The notes under the pieces were generated by a model that made no database searches, was not told the DNA's origin, and saw nothing but the letters and a program-made list of their open reading frames with translations. Positions 35,748 through 44,455 of a DNA stretch of 64,000 nt are shown in pieces. The DNA is from an uncultured Synechococcus sp. (GTDB taxonomy: Bacteria > Cyanobacteriota > Cyanobacteriia > PCC-6307 > Cyanobiaceae), in contig CASICK010000002.1 of the NCBI GenBank assembly GCA_949373155.1, forward strand, positions 62,001 to 126,000, given 5' to 3'. How positions within the stretch are numbered: the first letter of the stretch is position 1; the number at the start of each line of letters is the position of its first letter. A program made the position numbers and the translations under genes.

Positions 35748-36209
35748 GTGCCTATGGATTTAATCGCGTTGTTCACAGCTGCTCCGGCGGCTCCCTACGC
35801 CTGGTCCCTCGTGCTGGCTGGCGCGGTTGTGATTGCCAGCATTGTTCCTCTAGGTGCGGCGCGCTCCCAGGCTGACTTCACCATGGCTGACATGGATGCC
35901 CCAAGGGCGATGTTTGATCGTCTGCCCGCCTGGGGCAAGCGGGCCAGCTGGGCCCATCAGAACAGTTTTGAATCGTTTGGCCTGCATGCTCCCGCTGCGT
36001 TGTTGGCTTTAATCGCTGCTCTACAAACAGGACCTTTGCCAGACATCGCCGTTGTTGTTGCGCTCATTCAACCGATTTTGCGTCTTATTTATATCGGTGC
36101 CTATGTGGGCAACATTGCAGCCCTAAGAGGTTTGTGCTGGGCTTCGGCGCTCTTTTGCACGGGTATTTTGTATCTGGAAGGCCTGAAGGCTCTTCTTCAA
36201 TCGGCTTGA
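35748..36209 (+). CDS. MAPEG-family membrane protein
   Basis: The 153-residue protein has four membrane helices and the MAPEG pattern: an N-terminal helix, then RLPAWGKRASWAHQNSFESFGLHAPAALLAL with the conserved Asn/Glu and a basic glutathione-site-like region, followed by RLIYIGAYVGNIAALRGLCWA. Relatives are eicosanoid or glutathione-dependent membrane enzymes; the bacterial role is unclear. The GTG at 35748 has AAGGA upstream; ATG 35754 would shorten it by two residues. Confidence 0.82.
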   Translation: MPMDLIALFTAAPAAPYAWSLVLAGAVVIASIVPLGAARSQADFTMADMDAPRAMFDRLPAWGKRASWAHQNSFESFGLHAPAALLALIAALQTGPLPDIAVVVALIQPILRLIYIGAYVGNIAALRGLCWASALFCTGILYLEGLKALLQSA

Positions 36210-36407
36210 CCTGTCAAACGATCAAGCCTCGGTGAGTTCAGCGGGACAGTGTGAAGGTGGCCGTTGGGATGCAACCCTCCACCTAAAGTGCTTTCTTCGT
36301 TTGAACATTGCCTGCTTAAATTTGGCCTTGATCTTGAACAACAGCATCTAAATGATGGAGCTGGAAGACACACCGCTGGAAGTGTTCCAGCGAATGGATC
36401 GAAATCA

Positions 36408-36926
36408 TCAGTCGAAAAACAGAAGACTGACAACTTTTCCAATGTCTTCTGCGCTTCTACAACTGGCCAAGAGCGTTTCGCTGTCATGAAACGCCAAACA
36501 AATCAATTGATCACAACGGTTAATGATTTCTTGGTTGCAGAGACTGCTGGCAATGGGCAATGGCAAATCATCATGCTCAGGCTTTTCGATCAGATGGAGA
36601 ACTTGATCCAGCTGGTCACGAATTTCTGGGACTTGCCGATCGAGACTCTGTGGAAGCAGCACGGTGAGTCGCTCTCGATCAACGGCCAAGACACCTCGAA
36701 TCACTGCTGCATTCACACCCTGAGAGCCAGAGGTCAGCAACGTATGCCCCTCTTGTGCCAAGGAACGAGCAATCAGTTCAACTAGGTGAATCGCGACGAC
36801 TGGCACGTGACGACTGCCAAGAATGGCAATTCTCCGCTTCCCCTTGTCCTGAAGAAGGGCAAGTTCTTGGGCAAGCGTGTCGACCCTGTCGAGTGCAGGA
36901 AGATCAAGAGAGCGGCTCAATGACAT
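36408..36926 (-). CDS. DprA/LOG-like Rossmann-fold protein
   Basis: The 172-residue product is a single Rossmann domain: RIAILGSRHVPVVAIHLVELIARSLAQEGHTLLTSGSQGVNAAVIRGVL, then a second half with ICLAFHDSETLL. This matches the DNA recombination-mediator (DprA)/LOG-like fold. It is much shorter than true DprA and has no SAM or winged-helix domain, so its role in DNA uptake is uncertain; nucleotide binding is more likely. Confidence 0.75.
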   Translation of the reverse strand: MSLSRSLDLPALDRVDTLAQELALLQDKGKRRIAILGSRHVPVVAIHLVELIARSLAQEGHTLLTSGSQGVNAAVIRGVLAVDRERLTVLLPQSLDRQVPEIRDQLDQVLHLIEKPEHDDLPLPIASSLCNQEIINRCDQLICLAFHDSETLLASCRSAEDIGKVVSLLFFD

Positions 36927-36997
36927 CCCACTGGCGATTGCAAACGCTAGCAGCGCCCCTCGAGAGAGGCGTGAACCGGTGAATGTTGTGGAAATGC

Positions 36998-38080
36998 TCA
37001 GCTAATGGCACGAAATAACTCACTGAGGTTGCAATGCTCTTCGACGAGTCGGAAGGCGTAGGTGGCCTTCACTGTTTCATGGAGACGGACGTGTCCAAAG
37101 GCCTGTTCGATCACTTCAACGGTGGCCAAGGTGTCGTGCTCGACCTTCAAAAGCGGGACCTCTAATTCATCGGCACGATTGACCAGTTGGGGCAGAGGCT
37201 CTCCAGCGCCGGTGAGGATCAGGCACTGCGTTGAGGCTTCCAGTGCTGCGAGCTGAATATCGGTGCGATCGGCTCCGGTCACCACCGCCATGTTGCGCCG
37301 CCGCCTGAAGAATTCCATTGCTGAATTCACATTCATGGCTCCGATACTCAGGGTCTCAACCAGGAGTTCGAGGCGTTCTTTGCAACAAATCACTCGGGCA
37401 TCAAGACGTCTCACCAGCTCTCCAACGGTGACGCTGCGCAAAAGTGGAGATCGGGGCATGACCCCGAAAACCTTCAATCCCAGTGCCTGTAGAGCCGGCA
37501 CAACATGGTGGTTCAACTCCTCGACTTCATCGGGTGTCACCGCATTCAAAACAACACCGGCTAGTCGATCGCCGAGTTGATGCTGCGCTGCGAGGAGGGC
37601 ATCAACACTGCGGCTGTCTTGCCAAAGATGCACAAGGATCACAGGAGCATCGAGTCCCTGAGCGAGTTGTACGAGGCTGAGGCCATACATCAGTCCTTCG
37701 TGCAGGCTTCCTGCCGCTTCGAGCATGGTGAAGCTGTCTTGATCGTCTTGAAGATCCTTTAGCAACATTTCGAGCCCCGTTCCCGCATTCAAATTCCCCT
37801 GCCGCAAGCGGGTGTCTGCTGTCTCTGGAGACAGCAGATGAAGAGAAGGAATCAAGCGGGTCTCATCGAGACCAAGGGTTGTGCCAACAAAACGCACGTC
37901 GTCATCAATCAGCGGATCTGGCAGAGGAGAACCTTTGGCCGTCCATTCAAGACTCGTGGCTAGTGGTTTGCCAAAGCGAACAGTCCGGCCTTCAGATAAG
38001 AGATTGCGGGCTAATCCGAGTACGAGAGCGGATTTGCCGCTGAACGGCTCACAGGATCCGATCAGCAGTGTGTTGCCCAT
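36998..38080 (-). CDS. BioD-like ATPase with DRTGG domain (phosphotransacetylase N-terminal type)
   Basis: The 360-residue protein has an N-terminal dethiobiotin-synthetase-like P-loop domain (LLIGSCEPFSGKSALVLGLARNL, P-loop about 9-17), with LDAPVILVHLW and LAGVVLNAV strands. A DRTGG domain follows (about 215-330), with VTVGELVRRLDARVI, MNVNSAMEFFRRRRNMAVVTGADRTDIQLAAL and CLILTGAGEPLP. This combination forms the N-terminus of some Pta proteins; the catalytic PTA domain is absent. A regulatory nucleotide-binding role is likely. Confidence 0.85.
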   Translation of the reverse strand: MGNTLLIGSCEPFSGKSALVLGLARNLLSEGRTVRFGKPLATSLEWTAKGSPLPDPLIDDDVRFVGTTLGLDETRLIPSLHLLSPETADTRLRQGNLNAGTGLEMLLKDLQDDQDSFTMLEAAGSLHEGLMYGLSLVQLAQGLDAPVILVHLWQDSRSVDALLAAQHQLGDRLAGVVLNAVTPDEVEELNHHVVPALQALGLKVFGVMPRSPLLRSVTVGELVRRLDARVICCKERLELLVETLSIGAMNVNSAMEFFRRRRNMAVVTGADRTDIQLAALEASTQCLILTGAGEPLPQLVNRADELEVPLLKVEHDTLATVEVIEQAFGHVRLHETVKATYAFRLVEEHCNLSELFRAIS

Positions 38081-38158
38081 GCAGGAGGTCCCGGCGTGTT
38101 CTGCAATTTAAAGGTCAAGCCCCGTGGTGCTGTCATCGTTGAGGCGGTGAAGAGCTGA

Positions 38159-38971
38159 ATGGTTTCGGCCAGGTTGCTTGCCCCCCGATTCAAAATTCTT
38201 TTCATGGCCAATCAGGCATCTCCCTCTTCTGCTCCACCACTGTCAGGACGTTGGGCCGGCCGAACGGTGGGAATCACTGGCGCGAGCGGGGCTCTGGGAC
38301 GGGCTTTGACCAAGGCTCTGATCGCAGAGGGTGCCTGGGTGATTGCTATGAGCCACAGTCCGCCTCCAAAAGCCCAAGCGTCGATTGGTCAGGCTCAAGA
38401 GTGGGTTCGTTGGACTTGCGGAGACGAGCGCCAGCTGGAACCTATTCTTAAAAGTGTTGATGTGCTGGTGCTGAACCACGGCATCAACCCCGGTGGTGAT
38501 CAGTGTCCAGAGACGCTCTCTAAAACCCTTGAGGTGAATGCATTCAGCCATTGGCGTTTGATGCAGCAATTCGAGACCATTGCTGATCAAGATCAAAACC
38601 GCGAGCATCCACGGGAGCTCTGGGTCAACACGTCAGAGGCTGAGATCCAACCGGCCTTGAGCCCTGGCTATGAGTTGAGTAAGCGATTGATCGGTGAGTT
38701 GGTCAGTTTGCGTTGGAACAATCGCACCGCAATGCAGCGCCAGGCTTTGCGGTTACGCAAACTCATCCTTGGGCCGTTTCGCTCCAGCCTCAACCCGATT
38801 GGAGTGATGACGTCTGGATTTGTGGCCAACCAGGTGATTTGGCAAGCAAACATCGGGGTGAACTTGATCATCGTCACCCCCAATCCATTCACTTACCTTC
38901 TGATGCCCTTCGTTGAACTGATTCGAAGGGTGTATTGCCGCTCCCTAAGGATTAATCCCCCCGATCGGTGA
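38159..38971 (+). CDS. Short-chain dehydrogenase/reductase family protein
   Basis: The 270-residue SDR has the dinucleotide motif [13 protein letters not shown], the strand [14 protein letters not shown] in place of [12 protein letters not shown] with the catalytic Ser region and YELSK matching YxxxK. The C-terminus has two hydrophobic segments ([18 protein letters not shown] and [12 protein letters not shown]), so it may be membrane-attached. The ATG at 38159 has GAAGAG upstream; ATG 38204 is the alternative. The substrate is unknown. Its 3' end overlaps map by 20 bases, tail to tail. Confidence 0.82.
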   Translation: MVSARLLAPRFKILFMANQASPSSAPPLSGRWAGRTVGITGASGALGRALTKALIAEGAWVIAMSHSPPPKAQASIGQAQEWVRWTCGDERQLEPILKSVDVLVLNHGINPGGDQCPETLSKTLEVNAFSHWRLMQQFETIADQDQNREHPRELWVNTSEAEIQPALSPGYELSKRLIGELVSLRWNNRTAMQRQALRLRKLILGPFRSSLNPIGVMTSGFVANQVIWQANIGVNLIIVTPNPFTYLLMPFVELIRRVYCRSLRINPPDR

Positions 38972-39791
38972 GGATTTCGCATCCATCAGACGTCACCACG
39001 ATGGTGTGTTCCCACTGAGCGGAAAGACTGCCGTCCTTGGTGACGACGGTCCAGCGGTCTTTGAGGGTGCGACAAGCATTGCTCCCTGCATTGAGGATGG
39101 GCTCAACGGCAAGCGTCATGCCTGGACGCAATTTGACGTTAGGAAGATCGTTCGTTCGGAAATTAAACACCGATGGCTCTTCATGGAGATTGCGTCCAAC
39201 TCCATGCCCCGTGTAATCCTCCACCACACTGAATTGATTGGCTTTGACGTGATCTTCAACTGCTCCAGCGATGTCGAGAAGCGTGTTCCCAGCACGGATC
39301 TGGGAGAGTCCAGCCATGAGTGACTCCTGGGCGACTCGACTGAGCTTGCGTGCTTCTTCAGAGACGTCACCGACGCAAACGGTGATGCAGCTGTCTCCGT
39401 GATAACCGTCGAAATAGGCCCCCGTATCCACTTTGAGTAAGTCGCCAGCGTGGATGACTCGTTTGTTGCTGGGGATGCCATGCACCACCTCGTTATTAAT
39501 GCTGGCGCAGATGCTCGCTGGGAAGCCGTGATAACCCATGAAACTTGGGGTTGCGCCCATTTCCCTGATGCGTCGCTCAGCGTGAGCATCAAGATCACCT
39601 GTGGTTTGGCCAGGCTCCACCAGTTCCATGATTTCGCGCAGGACGGTGGCGACGATGGAACTGGCTTTCGCCATGATTTTCAGCTCGCGGGCTGATTTGA
39701 TTTCCACCCCACGTCGCTGCTGGATGCGTGGGCCGGTTGAGGTGACAGTGGAGCTCTTGCTGGAGGCCAAGAGGTCAGCGAACAAATTCAT
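38952..39791 (-). CDS. map: Methionine aminopeptidase, type I
   Basis: MetAP removes the initiator Met co-translationally. The 279-residue protein has a pita-bread fold with the metal ligands in [20 protein letters not shown] (two Asp), [12 protein letters not shown] (His) and LAVEPIL (Glu), and a C-terminal WEHTIVV Glu. The first about 35 residues (Ser/Thr-rich, ending [13 protein letters not shown]) extend beyond the shortest bacterial form. It converges on the SDR gene with a 20-base overlap. Confidence 0.96.
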   Translation of the reverse strand: MNLFADLLASSKSSTVTSTGPRIQQRRGVEIKSARELKIMAKASSIVATVLREIMELVEPGQTTGDLDAHAERRIREMGATPSFMGYHGFPASICASINNEVVHGIPSNKRVIHAGDLLKVDTGAYFDGYHGDSCITVCVGDVSEEARKLSRVAQESLMAGLSQIRAGNTLLDIAGAVEDHVKANQFSVVEDYTGHGVGRNLHEEPSVFNFRTNDLPNVKLRPGMTLAVEPILNAGSNACRTLKDRWTVVTKDGSLSAQWEHTIVVTSDGCEILTDRGD

Positions 39792-39882
39792 CGTGTTTCA
39801 GCGTTTCTTGTTTCAGGCCGTTAAAGCAGACCGCATCAGCGGAAGCTTTAAAGACAGTCTTCCTGTCACGCTATCAATTGCA

Positions 39883-40209
39883 ATGGAGGGATCGACGGTG
39901 GCCCGCTTATTGGTTCGCGTTCGCCAATGGCATCGCTGGATGGCGCCTCTAGTTGTGCTCCCTTTGCTGGTCACTGTGAGTACCGGCGTGACCTATCGGT
40001 TGGCTAAGGACTGGGGGGGGTTGAGTCGTGAGCAGGTTCACTGGTTGATGACCATTCACGAGGGTGAGTGGCTTGGGCCTGTCCTCGAGCCTGTTGTTGT
40101 TCTTCTCAACGCGGTCGGACTGTTGTGGATGCTTGTGACTGGTGGCTGGCTCCTCTTGCAAAGCTTTCGAAGGCAGTGGATTGCATCTCGTAAGGAGGCT
40201 GGGGGTTAA
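39883..40209 (+). CDS. PepSY-associated-TM-like small membrane protein
   Basis: The 108-residue protein has two membrane helices (about 20-37, LVVLPLLVTVSTGVTYRL, and about 68-90) linked by a soluble segment with HWLMTIHEGEWLG. The first part, RVRQWHRWMAPLVVLPLLVTVSTGV, resembles the PepSY-associated TM (DUF2061/peptidase-propeptide) family. The frame is open further upstream, but that section lies antisense to map. The rplS gene follows 32 bases on. Confidence 0.7.
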   Translation: MEGSTVARLLVRVRQWHRWMAPLVVLPLLVTVSTGVTYRLAKDWGGLSREQVHWLMTIHEGEWLGPVLEPVVVLLNAVGLLWMLVTGGWLLLQSFRRQWIASRKEAGG

Positions 40210-40241
40210 GCTAAATCTTTGGCGTGTTACCAGGAGCTGGG

Positions 40242-40700
40242 ATGGCGGTGGACCCGATAGAGACGTCTGTGGACGAAACCACTGAGGCGACCAGCGGTGC
40301 AACTGCTGTTGCCGAAAAATCAACGTCGAAAAGTTCGAAGAAAATGAGTGCTTATGCACTAATTCAAGAATTCGAAGACGCTCAATTAAAGAGTGATCTT
40401 CCTGAGATTTACGTTGGCGACACTGTGCGTGTTGGTGTTCGCATCAGCGAGGGCAATAAAGAGCGTGTTCAGCCCTACGAAGGAGTTGTGATCGCCAAGC
40501 GCCATGGAAGTCTTAACCAAACCATCACGGTGCGGCGCATTTTCCAAGGGATTGGTGTTGAGCGGGTTTTTATGCTCCACAGCCCCCAAGTGGCTTCGGT
40601 CAAAATTGAGCGTCGCGGTAAAGTTAGGCGTGCGAAGCTTTTTTATCTGCGGGATCGGGTGGGCAAGGCCACTCGAGTGAAGCAGCGCTTCGATCGCTGA
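40242..40700 (+). CDS. rplS: 50S ribosomal protein L19
   Basis: L19 sits at the 30S-50S interface. The 152-residue product has an N-terminal disordered extension (about 1-35, Thr/Ser/Ala/Glu-rich) and then the full L19 domain with [57 protein letters not shown] and KATRVKQ. ATG 40242 with AGGAG upstream is preferred over the in-frame TTG at 40224. It is followed by a hairpin and tRNA-Trp. Confidence 0.97.
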   Translation: MAVDPIETSVDETTEATSGATAVAEKSTSKSSKKMSAYALIQEFEDAQLKSDLPEIYVGDTVRVGVRISEGNKERVQPYEGVVIAKRHGSLNQTITVRRIFQGIGVERVFMLHSPQVASVKIERRGKVRRAKLFYLRDRVGKATRVKQRFDR

Positions 40701-40722
40701 GGCTTTCGCTTCAACGAATTAA

Positions 40723-40743
40723 TGCCATCGTTTCTCGATGGCA
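40723..40743 (+). other. Hairpin between rplS and tRNA-Trp
   Basis: TGCCATCG (40723-40730) pairs perfectly with CGATGGCA (40736-40743) around a TTTCT loop. No T-run follows, so it is more likely a processing or partial-termination element between L19 mRNA and the tRNA than a complete terminator. Confidence 0.6.
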
Positions 40744-40760
40744 GAGGGGTTCATCGCCTT

Positions 40761-40833
40761 GCGCCGTTAGTTCAGTTGGTAGAACGCAGGTCTCCAAAAC
40801 CTGATGTCGGGGGTTCAAGTCCTCCACGGCGCG
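40761..40833 (+). tRNA. tRNA-Trp (CCA)
   Basis: A 73-base cloverleaf: acceptor GCGCCGT with ACGGCGC (40826-40832) and discriminator G. The anticodon arm is CAGGT-CTCCAAA-ACCTG with anticodon CCA, and the T-arm is GGGTTCAAGTCC. It sits between rplS and the hyper-conserved small protein. Confidence 0.97.
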
Positions 40834-40872
40834 TCCGATGACCCCTTATTTGCAGTTTTCTTGATTTCGAGC

Positions 40873-41061
40873 ATGGAGTTAGATCTTCAACCTGGTGATG
40901 TGGTCAAAGTGCTCGAATCAGCCGCTCTTGGCTGGGTTCGCGCACGAGTGATTCGCGTAAAGTCCGGTGGACGAGTTGTTGTCCAAAGCGACCAAGGCCG
41001 TGAATTCACGGCTCGAGGTAATCAAGTCCGTTTGATCGAACCAGCTGGATTCCATCCCTAA
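40873..41061 (+). CDS. Probable hyper-conserved protein of Prochlorococcus/Synechococcus (PSHCP)
   Basis: The 62-residue protein starts MELDLQPGDVVKVLESAALG, continues WVRARVIRVKSGGRVVVQ and ends VRLIEPAGFHP. It is all-beta in pattern and basic in the middle, consistent with an SH3-like nucleic-acid-binding barrel. Size, clade and its place beside tRNA-Trp, tRNA-Asp and gltX match my memory of PSHCP, reported as almost invariant in this clade, ribosome-associated and RNA-binding. The identification is from memory, not a search. ATG 40873 is used; the longer frame runs back into the tRNA. A strong terminator follows. Confidence 0.8.
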   Translation: MELDLQPGDVVKVLESAALGWVRARVIRVKSGGRVVVQSDQGREFTARGNQVRLIEPAGFHP

Positions 41062-41093
41062 GCCCAATGTTTCTGACCTGCTTTGGTCCTTCA

Positions 41094-41119
41094 GCCTTCC
41101 CAGTCGGGGAGGCTTTTTT
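41094..41119 (+). terminator. Rho-independent terminator after the 62-residue protein
   Basis: GCCTTCCC (41094-41101) pairs with GGGGAGGC (41106-41113), one T-G pair, loop AGTC, followed by six T (41114-41119). It ends the rplS/tRNA-Trp/small-protein run. Confidence 0.92.
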
Positions 41120-41469
41120 GTCAACTTGTGCATGATCCCTGTGGAAGGGTTTGATCGCTAACGATGAGTTGCGTGCGTTCATCAAAACTATGGCCTTGTC
41201 AGAGCTTCATGCCCCGATGGTTTGTTGTGGGCTCTGGCCTGTGGAGAAGCATCGTGATGGGCGAGTGGCCATTCGATGGGGTCAATCAAGCTTGCGCGGT
41301 TTCGCTCAGCCCCAGTGAGCCTCAAGATCACAGCTGAGAAGCTCAGGAAACATTGGTGTCTCTTCGAGTGTGTTGACGGAGGGCAGGGCGGCAGTTGATA
41401 CTGGCCAAGTCCGCGTGAGCGGCAAAGGTCACTCTTTGTGGGTAAATCTCCCTCAATTGAGTTCAGCCT
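41120..41469. other. Intergenic region upstream of tRNA-Asp
   Basis: About 350 bases contain no gene I would defend. A 42-codon frame (41190-41318, MALSELHAP...) lacks a ribosome-binding site. The minus-strand frame at 41188-41550 is the familiar artefact made by reading tRNA-Asp backwards. The promoter for tRNA-Asp and gltX must lie in the distal part. Confidence 0.5.
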
Positions 41470-41543
41470 GGGACCGTAGTTCAATCGGTTAGAGCACCGC
41501 CCTGTCACGGCGGAAGTTGCGGGTTCGAATCCCGTCGGTCCCG
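41470..41543 (+). tRNA. tRNA-Asp (GTC)
   Basis: A 74-base cloverleaf: acceptor GGGACCG with CGGTCCC (41536-41542), discriminator G. The anticodon arm is CCGCC-CTGTCAC-GGCGG with anticodon GTC, whose G34 is the queuosine site, and the T-arm is GGGTTCGAATCCC. It lies 19 bases before gltX, and its queuosine-glutamylating enzyme gluQ is in the same window. Confidence 0.97.
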
Positions 41544-41562
41544 TTTTCATTCTTCCGGCTTA

Positions 41563-42993
41563 GTGACGGTTCGCGTTCGTCTGGCCCCAAGCCCCACCGG
41601 CACGCTTCATATCGGAACGGCTCGAACAGCTGTTTTTAATTGGTTGTTTGCCCGTCACCAAAACGGCAAATTTTTGCTGAGAATTGAAGACACGGACAAG
41701 GAGCGCTCCAAGCCAGAGTTCACCCAAAATATTCTTGACGGCTTGCGCTGGCTTGGCCTGGACTGGGATGAAGAACCAGTCATTCAAAGCGAACGGATTG
41801 CTGCTCATCAACAGGCCATCAGCCAATTGCTCGCACAAGGTCTTGCCTATCGCTGTTATGCCAGCGAGCAGGAATTGGATGCCATGCGTGAAGCTCAGAG
41901 GGCTTCAGGTCAGCCACCCCGTTACGACAACCGTCATCGTCAACTGAGTGATGAACAGGAGGAGGCCTATCGGGCTGAAGGGCGAGAGGCGGTGATCCGT
42001 TTTCGAATTGATGACGAAGCCACCATCGCTTGGACCGACCTGGTGCGCGGTCCGATGAAATGGCGAGGAGCGGATCTTGGTGGAGACATGGTCATCGCCA
42101 GACGTGCTCCTGCAAGCACGGTTGGCGACCCCCTTTACAACCTCGTTGTGGTGGTCGATGACGCCGCTATGGCCATCAGTCATGTGATTCGAGGTGAGGA
42201 TCACATCGCCAATACGGCCAAGCAACTGTTGCTCTATCAGGCTCTTGAGTTGAACTGCCCAAGTTTTGCTCATACCCCTTTGATCCTCAATCCAGAGGGA
42301 CGCAAGCTCTCAAAGCGTGATGGCGTGACCTCCATTGGTGATTTTCAGGCGATGGGTTACACCTCAGAGGCCTTAGCCAATTACATGACCCTGCTCGGTT
42401 GGTCTGTCCCAGAGGGAATGGAGGAACGCTTCACGCTCCGAGACGCAGCTGAAGTTTTCAGCTTTGATCGGGTGAATAAAGCAGGTGCCAAATTTGATTG
42501 GGACAAGCTCAACTGGCTGAATGCGCAGGTTTTGCATGGTTTGTCGCCTGCCGAACTTCTCGCAGCACTGGAGCCTCGCTGGCAGCAACGAGGCTGGGTT
42601 GCCCACGATCCTCTTTGGGCTAACGACTTAGCCGTTTTGCTTGGACCGTCGCTCACCTTGATCGAAGACGGAGTGACGCAAGCCAGCCCCTTTTTTGAAG
42701 AACCTCTCTTAGAAGAGGATGGGCTGAAGCAATTAGAGCAAGCAGGTGCTCGTCCTGCGCTTCAGGCACTTCTTTCCGCTCTTGATCTGAATGCATGGGA
42801 TGGCCTTGATGTTGAGCGTGCCCAAACCTTGCTCAAAGAGGCCGCCGCCACCGCTGACGTGAAAAAGGGCGTCTTGATGAAGAGTCTTAGGGCCGCCTTG
42901 CTGGGTCGTCTTCAGGGGCCAGACCTCATCACCACATGGGCGTTACTGGCCAGACTCGGGAACGATCGGGAGCGCTTGCGTCGCTGCTTCTGA
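41563..42993 (+). CDS. gltX: Glutamyl-tRNA synthetase
   Basis: GluRS charges tRNA-Glu (and, in organisms that use GatCAB, often tRNA-Gln), and supplies Glu-tRNA for tetrapyrrole synthesis. The 476-residue class I enzyme has [20 protein letters not shown] (HIGH-type), KLSKRDG (KMSKS-type) and the helical anticodon-binding domain from about residue 320. The start is the GTG at 41563, only 19 bases after tRNA-Asp, leaving no room for a separate promoter. The last 51 bases overlap the antiporter gene tail to tail. Confidence 0.96.
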   Translation: MTVRVRLAPSPTGTLHIGTARTAVFNWLFARHQNGKFLLRIEDTDKERSKPEFTQNILDGLRWLGLDWDEEPVIQSERIAAHQQAISQLLAQGLAYRCYASEQELDAMREAQRASGQPPRYDNRHRQLSDEQEEAYRAEGREAVIRFRIDDEATIAWTDLVRGPMKWRGADLGGDMVIARRAPASTVGDPLYNLVVVVDDAAMAISHVIRGEDHIANTAKQLLLYQALELNCPSFAHTPLILNPEGRKLSKRDGVTSIGDFQAMGYTSEALANYMTLLGWSVPEGMEERFTLRDAAEVFSFDRVNKAGAKFDWDKLNWLNAQVLHGLSPAELLAALEPRWQQRGWVAHDPLWANDLAVLLGPSLTLIEDGVTQASPFFEEPLLEEDGLKQLEQAGARPALQALLSALDLNAWDGLDVERAQTLLKEAAATADVKKGVLMKSLRAALLGRLQGPDLITTWALLARLGNDRERLRRCF

Positions 42994-44220
42994 CGGGGCA
43001 GAAGCCAGGGATTCAGAGTCTTCTGGACTCTCAGCAATCAGGCCAAGAACGCGCGCCAAGGGTTGTGCCGTTAAGCCTTGGATTCCTACTGTCATCAAAA
43101 TTGTGAGGAAGACCAACCCTTGCAGCCTGCCCGCACCCAAAATTCCGGCCTGTTCGAGGCGGATGGCGAATAATGAGGCCACAGCTGCTGTCACGATTCC
43201 CCGTGGGGCTAGCCAGGCAATAAACAATTTTTGACGCCATACCAAGGGCAAACCGACTGTGGCCAGACTCACGGCGACTGGACGCACCACAAACATGAGC
43301 AGCAAGACGCAGCTCACACCGCCCCATCCCAGAGGGCTGAGCTCAGCCCAGGACACGTCTGCTGCCAACAGAGGAAACAGCATGGTGATGGCGAGTGAAG
43401 CCAACTCTCGGATCAGCTCATCGAGCCGACCGGCTTCTTCGGTTGAGCGACGCCCGACCACGACGCCCGCGGCAACGGATGCCGGTAGTCCTGATTCCGG
43501 TAGGAGCCATTCGGCTATCCCAAACATGAGGAACAGCGCCCCAAGTGTGAGCTGTAAGCGCAATCCGACGGCTTGAGAAGACGTCAGGCGGCGTAACCCT
43601 TCTGACAACAGCCAGCCAACCGTGACACCAATGAGCACTCCCCCCCCGAGGCGTGCAAGTAGGCCCTGCGCTACTTCACGCCAGCCGTGTAGATCGCCCA
43701 GCGCTAGCTCCAGAAGCAGTAATGCCAACACAGCGCCGATGGGCTCTAGCACCAGGCCTTCCGCTTCCAGTACATCTCCAAGGGGGTGCGCTAAGCGGAT
43801 TTGTTTCACGATCGGAGTAACCACGGTGGGCCCAGTGGCCAGCACGATGGCGCTGAAGACCGCAGCTAAAGACCATCCAAGGCCTGCGAGCCAGTGCGCC
43901 GCGAGGAGTCCTGCACCGAGAGAAATGAAGATTCTCAGGACTGAGATGCGCAGCACAGTGGCTTTGATCGTGTCTCCTGGTAGACGAAGGTTGAGACCTC
44001 CGTCAAACAACACCAAGCTCACCAAGAGGCCGACGATGGTTTGCAGCCCTTGTCCAAGATCGAGAGGTTCAACGAGCCCTAGGCCAGAGCGTCCGATCAG
44101 CAATCCTGAAAGCAGCAGCAAAACCACGCCAGGAAGATTGGATAAAGCTGCTAACAGTCGCGCCCCTGCACCCGCAAAGACAGTGATGCCCCAAAGCAGC
44201 CCTAAACGCTCAGGCGTCAT
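42943..44220 (-). CDS. Cation:proton antiporter (CPA1, NhaP-like)
   Basis: The 425-residue membrane protein has about 12 helices. Family segments are [14 protein letters not shown] (TM region before the substrate core), [43 protein letters not shown] with the paired acidic/Pro core, and [21 protein letters not shown] near the C-terminus. It probably exchanges Na+ or K+ for H+, useful in seawater. The N-terminal start overlaps the small downstream-numbered gene (44210-44455) by 11 bases, which couples the two. Confidence 0.9.
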   Translation of the reverse strand: MTPERLGLLWGITVFAGAGARLLAALSNLPGVVLLLLSGLLIGRSGLGLVEPLDLGQGLQTIVGLLVSLVLFDGGLNLRLPGDTIKATVLRISVLRIFISLGAGLLAAHWLAGLGWSLAAVFSAIVLATGPTVVTPIVKQIRLAHPLGDVLEAEGLVLEPIGAVLALLLLELALGDLHGWREVAQGLLARLGGGVLIGVTVGWLLSEGLRRLTSSQAVGLRLQLTLGALFLMFGIAEWLLPESGLPASVAAGVVVGRRSTEEAGRLDELIRELASLAITMLFPLLAADVSWAELSPLGWGGVSCVLLLMFVVRPVAVSLATVGLPLVWRQKLFIAWLAPRGIVTAAVASLFAIRLEQAGILGAGRLQGLVFLTILMTVGIQGLTAQPLARVLGLIAESPEDSESLASAPSEAATQALPIVPESGQ

Positions 44221-44455
44221 CGATCAAGGCGTATTGCGGTTCAACCCGCATTCCGATCACGGCATCCGGACGCACGACAAGAAACTCACCGTCTAGATCA
44301 CTTAGGGGGACATTGACAAAAGCCCCTTCAGCACTGGCATTGACCAGGCCTTGATACCAATCCTGGAATTGATCAAGTGACGTGAAATGCACCACTTCGC
44401 TCTGCCCGCCAGACAGGTGAAGGGAGATCCGATACCGGCGCGGAATGCGGTTCAT
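44210..44455 (-). CDS. Small hypothetical protein overlapping the DUF1643 gene
   Basis: The 81-residue soluble protein has a strand-rich start (RYRISLHLSGGQSEVVHFTSL), a short helix (DQFQDWYQGLV) and an acidic C-terminus. I do not recognise the family. Its first 83 bases lie inside the end of the DUF1643-type frame, and its last 11 overlap the antiporter start, so it sits in a tightly packed minus-strand run. The structured N-terminus argues that the overlap is real. Confidence 0.6.
   Translation of the reverse strand: MNRIPRRYRISLHLSGGQSEVVHFTSLDQFQDWYQGLVNASAEGAFVNVPLSDLDGEFLVVRPDAVIGMRVEPQYALIDDA

Noticed and set aside
36408..36926. Calling the Rossmann protein a true DprA
   Set aside because: It lacks the extra DprA domains and is about half the length; only the fold is supported.
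40804..40872. Upstream extension of the 62-residue protein
   Set aside because: It would run through tRNA-Trp; the internal ATG at 40873 gives the expected N-terminus.
41190..41318. 42-codon plus-strand frame (MALSELHAP...) before tRNA-Asp
   Set aside because: No ribosome-binding site and no recognisable features; it lies where a promoter is expected.
41188..41550. 120-codon minus-strand frame with [22 protein letters not shown]
   Set aside because: This is the well-known false peptide made by translating tRNA-Asp backwards; the rest of the frame has no protein character.
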